Part shown: positions 1 to 4,920 of the stretch, one piece after another | Layout: each line of letters starts with the position of its first letter | Numbering within the stretch: position 1 is the stretch's first letter | From: Sphingomonadaceae bacterium | Lineage (GTDB): Bacteria; Pseudomonadota; Alphaproteobacteria; Sphingomonadales; Sphingomonadaceae | Direction of reading: 5' to 3' | Length of the DNA: 5,440 nucleotides | Assembly (NCBI GenBank): GCA_947446935.1 | Contig: CANFIV010000132.1 | Coordinates: 1 to 5,440, forward strand | Translations under genes and position numbers: made by a program | Notes under the pieces: model-generated | Told to the model about the DNA's origin: nothing | The model's input: only the letters and a program-made list of their open reading frames with translations | The model's database searches: none

Positions 1-1020
1 ATCGCGGTATCCGGCGATGTCATAGGCCGCACCGGCCTTTTCGAGCAGGCCCGCAAACGCCTTGATCAGCGCCTCATCCGCGCCTTCGACGGTGAGGCAC
101 ACCGAGGTCTGCGAGCGGGAGGCCGGATCGGCGGCGAGATGGCCGAGCCAGCTGCGTTCCTGCACCAGCTTGTCAAGCGCGGCGGAATTGGCGGCGCAGC
201 GGGCCTTGAGGCCTTCGAGCCCGCCGACCGACTTGGCCCATTCAAGCGCGAAGATCGCGTCTTCCACCGCAAGCATCGAAGGGGTGTTGATCGTCTCGCC
301 CTTGAACACGCCCTCGGTGAGCTTGCCCTTGGAAACGAGGCGGAACACCTTCGGCAGCGGCCAGGAGGGGGTGTAGGTTTCAAGCCGTTCGACCGCGCGG
401 GGGCCGAGGATCAGCACGCCGTGGCCGCCTTCGCCGCCCAGCACCTTCTGCCACGAGAAGGTGGCGACATCGATCTTGGCCCACGGAATGTCGTAGGCAA
501 ACACCGCGCTGGTGGCGTCGGCGAAAGTCAGGCCTTCGCGGTCGTCCGGGATCCAGTCACCGTTCGGAACGCGCACGCCCGAGGTGGTGCCGTTCCAGGT
601 GAAGAGCACATCGGTCGACCAATCGACCGCAGCAAGATCGGGAAGCTGGCCATAGTCGGCGCGCGCGATCACGGGATCGATCTTGAGCTGCTTGACTGCA
701 TCGGTGACCCAACCCTCACCAAAGCTTTCCCACGCCAGCGTGGTCACGCCGCGTGCACCCAGCATCGTCCACATCGCCATTTCGAAGGCGCCGGTGTCGG
801 AACCGGGCACGATGCCGATGCGATGCGTATCAGGGAGCTGCAGCACCTCGCGCATCAGATCGATGGCAAGTTGAAGGCGCGCCTTGCCGATCTTGGAACG
901 GTGCGAGCGTCCAAGTACTTCGGTGGCGAGTTTTGCGGGATCGTATCCGGGCGGCTTGGCGCAGGGGCCGGACGAGAAGTAAGGGCGCGCAGGTTTGCGC
1001 GCCGGCAGATGTGCAGTCAT
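1..1020 (-). CDS. serC: Phosphoserine aminotransferase, alphaproteobacterial type (3' end cut by window edge)
   Basis: SerC is a PLP-dependent cytosolic enzyme that converts 3-phosphohydroxypyruvate plus glutamate to phosphoserine in serine synthesis. The reverse strand is open from an ATG at 1020 to the left edge (340 codons, no stop). Visible signatures in order: an N-terminal FSSGPCAKPPG (residues 15-25), GRSHRSKIGK (37-46), the PGSDTG phosphate-binding loop (72-77), TWNGTTSGVRVPN (141-153), DATSAVF with the pyridine-binding Asp168, SWQKVLGGEGGHG with the Schiff-base Lys192, and KGETINTPSML (240-250). These match the variant seen in alphaproteobacteria and Methanosarcina (TIGR01365 type), rather than the E. 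coli type. Relatives run about 370-390 residues, so roughly 35-45 C-terminal residues lie outside the window. The start is supported by AAGGAG seven bases upstream. In alphaproteobacteria serA usually follows, which would lie off the left edge. Confidence 0.96.
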   Translation of the reverse strand, partial: MTAHLPARKPARPYFSSGPCAKPPGYDPAKLATEVLGRSHRSKIGKARLQLAIDLMREVLQLPDTHRIGIVPGSDTGAFEMAMWTMLGARGVTTLAWESFGEGWVTDAVKQLKIDPVIARADYGQLPDLAAVDWSTDVLFTWNGTTSGVRVPNGDWIPDDREGLTFADATSAVFAYDIPWAKIDVATFSWQKVLGGEGGHGVLILGPRAVERLETYTPSWPLPKVFRLVSKGKLTEGVFKGETINTPSMLAVEDAIFALEWAKSVGGLEGLKARCAANSAALDKLVQERSWLGHLAADPASRSQTSVCLTVEGADEALIKAFAGLLEKAGAAYDIAGYRD

Positions 1021-1070
1021 GTAGTCTCTCCTTGCAGAGAGCTCGCGCGGCGTTGGGACCGCGTGGCCCG
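1021..1070 (-). ncRNA. Candidate serC leader (5' UTR structured RNA)
   Basis: Between the predicted transcription start and the serC ATG, the minus strand can form two hairpins. The first pairs CGCGG with CCGCG (plus-strand positions 1059-1063 and 1046-1050, 8-nt loop). The second pairs CTCTC with GAGAG (1037-1041 and 1026-1030, 6-nt loop) and covers part of the Shine-Dalgarno sequence AAGGAG (1028-1033). A leader of this kind is known upstream of serC-serA in alphaproteobacteria (Rfam serC family), and its last stem is described as overlapping the ribosome binding site. Location, gene context and stem-over-RBS architecture all agree. I could not run a covariance model, so membership is an inference. 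The expected effect is control of serC translation. Confidence 0.55.
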
Positions 1071-1076
1071 AGGTCG

Positions 1077-1104
1077 CTATTAGCGGCGGAGACGCTTCTG
1101 TCAA
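1077..1104 (-). promoter_or_regulatory. Sigma-70 type promoter for serC
   Basis: On the minus strand a perfect TTGACA -35 box (1099-1104) is followed after 16 bases by TAATAG (1077-1082) as the -10 box. Transcription would start near 1070, giving a 5' UTR of about 50 nt that holds the candidate serC leader. The -10 box matches TATAAT at only three of six positions, but the -35 box and the distance to serC are good. Confidence 0.55.
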
Positions 1105-1167
1105 CCTGCGCACGGGTGAAGGAGGTTAAGTTCGGGCGGCAACCGGATTTTTACCATAACCTGCGCA
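1103..1167. repeat. Direct repeat AACCTGCGCA in the serC / extensin-like divergent spacer
   Basis: The 10-mer AACCTGCGCA occurs at 1103-1112 and again at 1158-1167, offset by 55 bp. The first copy runs straight into the serC -35 box; the second lies just upstream of the extensin-like start codon. The placement would suit a regulator binding site shared by the two divergent genes, but two copies of a 10-mer are thin evidence. Confidence 0.3.
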
Positions 1168-1171
1168 TAGT

Positions 1172-1852
1172 GTGTCGATGTTCCGGCAACGCGCCTTCCC
1201 TGTGCTCGCCTCAGCGCTCATGGCGATTCTGTCAGGCTGCGTCGGCGCTCCCGAAGCAGCGCGGCGCGCGCCACGCATGGCCACATCATGGACCCCGCCC
1301 GCCGCGCCGGAGGGCCGCGTCTGCCTCCTCAATCTTGGCCGCAGCGACGCGAACTTCACGCCCCTGCCCGATCAGTACTATGGCGCGGGCTGCTCGGCGG
1401 TCGGTGCGGTGCGGCTGGCCGCGCTGCGCAGCGATGAGGGGCTGCTGCAACTCACCAACCTCGGCCCCGTCACCTGCCCGCTCGCCAACACGCTTTCGGG
1501 CTGGGCGCGCTTTGGCGTGGACCGGGCGGCTCAGCAAATCCTCGGCAGCAAGCTGGTGCGGATCGAGACGATGGGCAGCTATTCCTGCCGCAATGTGGCA
1601 GGCACCAGCCGCCTTTCGGGCCACGCAACAGCCAATGCGGTCGACGTGAGCGGCTTCGTGCTGGCGGACGGACGGCGGATCACTGTGGCGCGTGATTGGT
1701 ACGGCGGCGGCCCACAAGTGCGCGCCTTCCTCGATACCGTGCGCGGCAGCGCGTGCAAACGCTTCGGCACAGTCCTGAGCCCGGACTACAACACCGCACA
1801 CCATGATCACTTCCATCTGGAAGTGGGCGCGGCAAGGCCCTTCTGCAGCTGA
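1172..1852 (+). CDS. Extensin-like family lipoprotein with M15-type zinc peptidase motifs
   Basis: The 226-residue product is a predicted lipoprotein. A short basic, hydrophobic signal ends in LSGC with the lipid-bearing Cys23; Val at +2 suggests sorting to the outer membrane. The rest is an extensin-like C-terminal domain (PF06904 type). It carries SGHATANAVDVSGF (149-162), where His151 and Asp158 resemble the zinc ligands of D-Ala-D-Ala carboxypeptidases of family M15, and HHDHFHLE (210-217), which would supply the third ligand and catalytic residues. Six mature cysteines (51, 74, 102, 139, 195, 225) suggest disulfides in the periplasm. A role in cleaving or binding peptidoglycan is inferred from the fold; no substrate is established. 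The start is either GTG 1172 or ATG 1178, two codons downstream; neither has a clear ribosome binding site, and the only GGAGGT (1121-1126) is too far away. It stands alone and is divergent from serC. Confidence 0.9.
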   Translation: MSMFRQRAFPVLASALMAILSGCVGAPEAARRAPRMATSWTPPAAPEGRVCLLNLGRSDANFTPLPDQYYGAGCSAVGAVRLAALRSDEGLLQLTNLGPVTCPLANTLSGWARFGVDRAAQQILGSKLVRIETMGSYSCRNVAGTSRLSGHATANAVDVSGFVLADGRRITVARDWYGGGPQVRAFLDTVRGSACKRFGTVLSPDYNTAHHDHFHLEVGAARPFCS

Positions 1853-1895
1853 GCAGCAAAGCCGTTGGCACTCGAGATCCACAATTGTCGCAAAT

Positions 1896-1910
1896 CGGCA
1901 CATTTTTGCC
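1896..1910 (+). promoter_or_regulatory. Sigma-54-like element upstream of the PEP-CTERM gene (spacing one base short)
   Basis: CGGCAC at 1896-1901 is followed after four bases by TTGCC (1906-1910). Sigma-54 promoters have GG and GC dinucleotides separated by 10 bases; here there are 9. A second TTGGCAC at 1865-1871 has no proper -12 partner. PEP-CTERM genes are reported to be controlled by the PrsK/PrsR sigma-54 system in some bacteria, which is why the near match is recorded. An alternative sigma-70 reading is TTGTCG (1927-1932) with AATATG (1950-1955, 17-base spacer). Neither is convincing alone. Confidence 0.22.
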
Positions 1911-2024
1911 CATCAAGCGAGGCATTTTGTCGCGATCAGCGAGCAAAGAAATATGGCGACGCGTCGATTGATAAGTTAATAAAAAGTTATCGATTCGCCG
2001 TAGTCAATTCAGGGAGCAGAAATC

Positions 2025-2642
2025 ATGGTCCGGAAAATGATCCTCGGGGCAGTGGCGCTTGCCGCAGCCGGAAATGCACACGCTGCTACGAATATCGTTG
2101 CCAACGGTGGGTTCGAAAATCCCGCGATCGGCACCTCGTACGTGCAGTACAATGCGCCGAGCAGTGCGATCTCTGGCTGGACCGTCTCAGGTGGCTCTGT
2201 CGATCTCGTCACCAGCCCGTACACGACCAATGAAGGCGTTCAGGCTCTCGATCTTGCCGGCGACTCGCTTGGTACGATTTCGCAAGTGCTGAATACGGTC
2301 GCAGGTCAGACCTATGACTTGGTATTTTACTTCAACAACAACAACTATGCCGGTGCAGGAACCTACAGCGGCAAGGTTTCCGTCGGCGGGCTTAGCTCGG
2401 TTTTCTCCCATGTTGACGGCACTCCGTGGACCAAGTTTACCGGTTCGTTTGTCGGCACGGGCAGCGACACTCTGACCTTTGATGCGCTCACCATCCAGAA
2501 CAATGGCGGCGTATTTCTGGACTCGGTCAGTGTTTCGGCTGCGCCTGAACCGGCAGCTTGGTTGATGATGATTGCTGGCTTCGGCATTGTCGGCGCTTCG
2601 CTGCGTCGTCGGCGCGCCACGGTCAACGTCCGCTACGCCTGA
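2025..2642 (+). CDS. PEP-CTERM sorting domain protein, choice-of-anchor C type
   Basis: The 205-residue product is exported and then handled by an exosortase. It has a Sec signal peptide with likely cleavage after AHA (residues 18-20). A beta-rich domain follows, with NGGFENP (27-33), ISGWTVSGGSVDLV (49-62), ALDLAGDSLGTISQVL (74-89), VAGQTYDLVFYF (92-103) and VFLDSVSVS (163-171). This pattern matches choice-of-anchor C / DUF642-like galactose-binding folds. The C-terminus is a PEP-CTERM tag: PEP at 174-176, Trp179, a hydrophobic helix to about 192, and RRRR at 194-197. The usual sphingomonad tag is PEPxxWA; here Leu follows the Trp. The start is fixed by AGGGAG (2011-2016), eight bases before the ATG. 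Codon use is less GC-rich than in the neighbours. No exosortase is in the window, so the processing enzyme must be encoded elsewhere. The likely role is a surface or extracellular matrix protein linked to exopolysaccharide; the ligand is unknown. Confidence 0.92.
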   Translation: MVRKMILGAVALAAAGNAHAATNIVANGGFENPAIGTSYVQYNAPSSAISGWTVSGGSVDLVTSPYTTNEGVQALDLAGDSLGTISQVLNTVAGQTYDLVFYFNNNNYAGAGTYSGKVSVGGLSSVFSHVDGTPWTKFTGSFVGTGSDTLTFDALTIQNNGGVFLDSVSVSAAPEPAAWLMMIAGFGIVGASLRRRRATVNVRYA

Positions 2643-2663
2643 AACATACTTGAATATTAAGAG

Positions 2664-2698
2664 AAGCCCGCCGGGGAAACCCGGCGGGCTTTTTGTTT
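2664..2698 (+). terminator. Rho-independent terminator of the PEP-CTERM gene
   Basis: A GC-rich stem of 11-12 perfect base pairs (arms 2665-2675 and 2680-2690) closes on a GAAA tetraloop and is followed by TTTTT and, after a G, TTT. It starts about 22 bases after the stop codon. It ends the PEP-CTERM transcript and isolates it from the TonB-C gene downstream. Confidence 0.95.
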
Positions 2699-2883
2699 GA
2701 CCCGGCACGATTCGAATGAAGCCAGTGAAACGGGCAGCGGGCACGGCGGTCCGAACCAACTTCTACAGGCGGGGCTGATCCTTGCGGACATTGACCGCTT
2801 ACGAAGGGTAGATTCTTGACAGGATCGCGGGCGCGAGGCCAATCGCATCGCCGCCCGAACCGCCCCCTGAAGCTCCTGTTGTC

Positions 2884-3918
2884 TTGGTGGCGGAAAGCGA
2901 GTTGCCGCCCCATACGGAGCGCAAGCACATCGAGATCAAGGCCGACAATGTCGAGCTGGCGGGCGCCGGTCGGCTCGAATTCACCGCCGATGCCGCCCTG
3001 GTGATCGCGGCCATGGCCGGCGCGCCATTCACGCGCGGCCAGGCCAGTTGGGGCGAAGGCGAAATCGTTTTCGACCGCGCCGGCCGCACGGTTTCCTGCA
3101 TCCCCGGTTCATCGGGGATCGAAGCGCGCGCCGAAGAGGCCCTGTGCAGCCAGATCAAGGCCCAGGCCCGGTTTCATAACGATTTCGGATTCGGCCTGCC
3201 CTATGACGTCGGGCGGCCTAGCTTCTCGATGCGGTTGAAGCCGGCCATCGCCCCGAACAAGCCGATTGCCTTTTCCCCGGCGGGAAAGGGAGAAGCGTTC
3301 ACGCTGGTAATGACCGGCAAGGTCGGCGCGGCCGGGTGTTCAATCCTCTACAATCCGTTCGGCGTGGCGGACAGCGAGGCGGTCTGCAAAGCATGGATTG
3401 CCGCCGGAAGGCCGGGCCTCAGCACCAGGCCGTCGTCGCAGCGAGCAACGGGCAAACCAAAACGGGCCCGCATTGCGGCCCGGACCCCCAGCCGCAGCGA
3501 TCTGGTGGAGGTGTTCATCAAGGTCGATCTCAATGCGCGGGAAGTGCTGCTCGACGAGCGGTTGCTGCTCAAAAATCTCGACATCGTCTACCCCGCCGTG
3601 CCGCTTGACCAGAGCACCCCGAAGGTCGGCAACGGCACGCTGCAAAATTCGATCAGTTCGACCGGCTATCCGCGCCAGGCACTGATCGAAGAGATCGGCG
3701 GCCGGGTAAAGGTCATTGTCGGGTTCGAGCGTGAAGGTTCGCCCTTAAGCTGCCGGCCGGTGCAATCCTCGGGCACCGCCTACCTCGACAACGCGACGTG
3801 CGAGATTGCGATGCGGCGCTTGCGATATGAATTCAGCCCAGAGGCACCCGCGTTCAGAGGCATGCGCTACACTGTGGCGGATGTGCGCTGGGTGATCCCG
3901 ACGGACACGGATCATTGA
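2884..3918 (+). CDS. TonB C-terminal domain family protein, 5' end uncertain or degraded
   Basis: The product (344 residues from TTG 2884) ends in a TonB C-terminal domain at about 259-339: GYPRQALIEEIGGRVKV, FEREGSPLSC, SSGTAYLDNATC, MRRLRYEF and VADVRWVIP. Two earlier stretches look like degenerate copies: FDRAGRTVSC with a second Cys at 88, and TGKVGAAGC with a second Cys at 168. All three Cys pairs (72/88, 152/168, 290/306) are 16 apart. The paired cysteines suggest a disulfide-bearing periplasmic protein. The start is a problem. The frame is open from 2812, after a TAG at 2809, and the residues before TTG 2884 are proline-rich and protein-like (PPEPPPEAPVV). No ATG or GTG lies between 2812 and 2884, no good ribosome binding site precedes the TTG, and no signal peptide or membrane anchor is seen. 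A lost or frameshifted N-terminus is likely. Whether it energises TonB-dependent receptors is unproven. It is not linked to exbB or exbD here. Confidence 0.8.
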   Translation: MVAESELPPHTERKHIEIKADNVELAGAGRLEFTADAALVIAAMAGAPFTRGQASWGEGEIVFDRAGRTVSCIPGSSGIEARAEEALCSQIKAQARFHNDFGFGLPYDVGRPSFSMRLKPAIAPNKPIAFSPAGKGEAFTLVMTGKVGAAGCSILYNPFGVADSEAVCKAWIAAGRPGLSTRPSSQRATGKPKRARIAARTPSRSDLVEVFIKVDLNAREVLLDERLLLKNLDIVYPAVPLDQSTPKVGNGTLQNSISSTGYPRQALIEEIGGRVKVIVGFEREGSPLSCRPVQSSGTAYLDNATCEIAMRRLRYEFSPEAPAFRGMRYTVADVRWVIPTDTDH

Positions 3919-3959
3919 GGCCTGATGGAACCACGTTTTCAAGGCTGGCGTTGCGTTAC

Positions 3960-4658
3960 TCATCCACCACGCCCGGCGGGCATGGCCCCCCTCCCCATGT
4001 GCGCTTCGCAGAAATGGGAAGGATCGGAAAAGAAGGGGCAAGCCGCCAGATCACTCAGCCCAGTGGCTTCGATGCGCAGGCGGACGGCTTCGGCGGCGTG
4101 GCGAGCGCCGAGTTTGCCCATCATTTTCATGCGGTGGATTTCGACCGTGCGCGGGCTGATAGCGAGATCGCGGGCGATCGCCTTGTTGCTGCACCCTTCG
4201 GCCAGCCGATCGAGCACCTCGCGCTCCCGCATCGATAGCCTGCTGATGCGCTGGCGCGCTTCGGCAGAGCGAGCGCGCAGGCGACGCTGACCATCGGCTT
4301 CGCGCGCCGAGCGGCCCACCGCCTCGTTCAGCGGGGCGATCTGTTCGGGCACGGTTAGGTAATCAAACGCACCGGCCTTGATCGCGCGGACCACGGCAGC
4401 GATCGGGGGCGCTTCGGCAACAGCGATCACCGGCAACCATTGCCCGGACCGGGTCATCGCCGCGACAAGAGCGGTTATGCCCTCACCCACCGGCTCATCC
4501 TGCGCGAGGACGATGCCCCCGGCGGGCGCATGACCAAGGAGCTCATCCGCGTGGGCGTAGATCTCCGCATGATGCCCTGCGGCAAAGGCGAGCCGGGCGA
4601 GCCGCGCACGGCGGGCGGAGTCACTATCGAGGACGTGGAGGGTAAAACGTTCGCTCAT
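3960..4658 (-). CDS. FixJ/NarL-type LuxR-family transcription regulator with degenerate receiver domain
   Basis: The 232-residue protein has an N-terminal receiver-like domain (about 5-115) and a LuxR-type DNA-binding domain (about 138-200). The latter carries LSMREREVLDRLAEG, SNKAIARDLAISPRTVEIHR and a following MKMMGKLGAR helix, all well conserved. Aligned to FixJ without gaps, the receiver keeps acidic residues near the start (DSD, 11-13) and RAIKAGAFDYL. It has Ala52 where the phosphorylated Asp is expected (four residues before Pro56), Ala81 for the switch Thr/Ser, and Val103 for the conserved Lys before Pro104. Phosphorylation therefore looks unlikely; Asp54 could substitute only with a local shift. 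The C-terminal tail after residue 200 is not part of the known fold. The ATG is the first possible in-frame start, since TAA lies two codons upstream, but it lacks a close ribosome binding site. No histidine kinase is next to it. It is convergent with the TonB-C gene, 41 bp apart. Target genes are unknown; autoregulation is plausible given the upstream dyads. Confidence 0.92.
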   Translation of the reverse strand: MSERFTLHVLDSDSARRARLARLAFAAGHHAEIYAHADELLGHAPAGGIVLAQDEPVGEGITALVAAMTRSGQWLPVIAVAEAPPIAAVVRAIKAGAFDYLTVPEQIAPLNEAVGRSAREADGQRRLRARSAEARQRISRLSMREREVLDRLAEGCSNKAIARDLAISPRTVEIHRMKMMGKLGARHAAEAVRLRIEATGLSDLAACPFFSDPSHFCEAHMGRGAMPAGRGG

Positions 4659-4674
4659 GGGTTAACCAAACCAC
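4624..4674 (-). CDS. Possible 16-residue leader ORF overlapping the regulator start
   Basis: On the minus strand, AAGGAGG (4682-4688) is followed after seven bases by GTG at 4674. This opens a 16-codon frame (M/V-VWLTHERTFYPPRPR) ending at TAG 4626-4624. It overlaps the first 35 bases of the regulator gene in another frame. The regulator's own ATG (4658) lies 23 bases after this Shine-Dalgarno and has no other. Translational coupling through the short ORF is one explanation. A chance Shine-Dalgarno, or a wrongly placed regulator start, are others. No relative of the peptide is known to me. Confidence 0.3.
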   Translation of the reverse strand: MVWLTHERTFYPPRPR

Positions 4675-4748
4675 GAAGCGCCCTCCTTGGGCCAAACCGG
4701 TTAGTTTCATTCTGAACCCACAATGCGCAAAATGGAGCAGTACCTACC

Positions 4749-4767
4749 TAATTTCCTAAGGGAATTA
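4749..4767. promoter_or_regulatory. 19-bp operator-like dyad TAATTTCCTAAGGGAATTA
   Basis: Eight of nine base pairs around the centre at 4758 are complementary; the only mismatch is T4754/G4762. It lies about 100 bp upstream of the regulator start, in an AT-rich patch of otherwise GC-rich DNA. Two overlapping TACCTA hexamers (4741-4746 and 4745-4750) abut it. The symmetry suits a dimeric helix-turn-helix protein. No poly-T tract follows on either strand, so it is not a terminator. Confidence 0.4.
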
Positions 4768-4835
4768 TGCTCGGGAACGGACCTAGTTGACTCAGCGCTG
4801 CACCGCTCCGTCCAGACTCGACACAATTTGGTCTA

Positions 4836-4863
4836 ACCTATTTGGATAGGTAAAATTACTTAT
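4836..4863. promoter_or_regulatory. Two overlapping dyads sharing a TACCTAT half-site
   Basis: ACCTAT-TTGG-ATAGGT (4836-4851) is a perfect 6-bp inverted repeat with a 4-base spacer. Its right arm is also the left arm of ATAGGTAAAATTACTTAT (4846-4863), in which seven of nine pairs match. The two dyad centres are 11 bp apart, about one helical turn. The half-sites TACCTAT and TACTTAT fit the heptamer TACYYMT known for NarL-type LuxR-family regulators, although the arrangement differs from NarL's 7-2-7 sites. The cluster lies 178-205 bp upstream of the FixJ/NarL-like gene, and this protein is an obvious candidate binder. Confidence 0.45.
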
Positions 4864-4920
4864 GCCGCGCGCGGATTAACTACCCGACACGAAGCAGCGG
4901 GGCGAGTCGGGAAAGGCGAG

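Noticed and set aside
139..1083. Long plus-strand open frame (314 codons) opposite serC
   Set aside because: It lies antisense to a gene with clear SerC motifs, has no family resemblance and is explained by GC-rich codon use.
1286..1903. Minus-strand open frame of 205 codons opposite the extensin-like gene
   Set aside because: Antisense shadow; low-complexity Ala/Arg-rich product with no recognisable domain.
1964..1993. TCGAT...ATCGA inverted repeat before the PEP-CTERM gene
   Set aside because: Arms of five bases with unequal extension in AT-rich DNA; too weak to call an operator.
2187..2759. Minus-strand open frame of 190 codons across the PEP-CTERM gene and terminator
   Set aside because: It reads through a strong terminator and a convincingly coding opposite strand; no domain seen.
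2697..2819. TTG-initiated 40-codon frame between the terminator and the TonB-C gene
   Set aside because: It begins inside the T-tract of the terminator, with no ribosome binding site. The product is hydrophilic and unrecognised; it is more likely chance, or a remnant.
4659..4668. GGTTAACCAA as a CtrA half-site (TTAACCAT-like)
   Set aside because: Only a near match to the half-site, with no second half at the right spacing, and it overlaps the regulator start region.
4865..4874. CCGCGCGCGG palindrome
   Set aside because: Short self-complementary GC strings are frequent in such DNA and it has no defined partner.
4883..4911. CCCGAC...GTCGGG inverted repeat after the Anbu gene as a terminator
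   Set aside because: The stem is only 6 bp with a 17-base loop, and no T-run follows on the minus strand.
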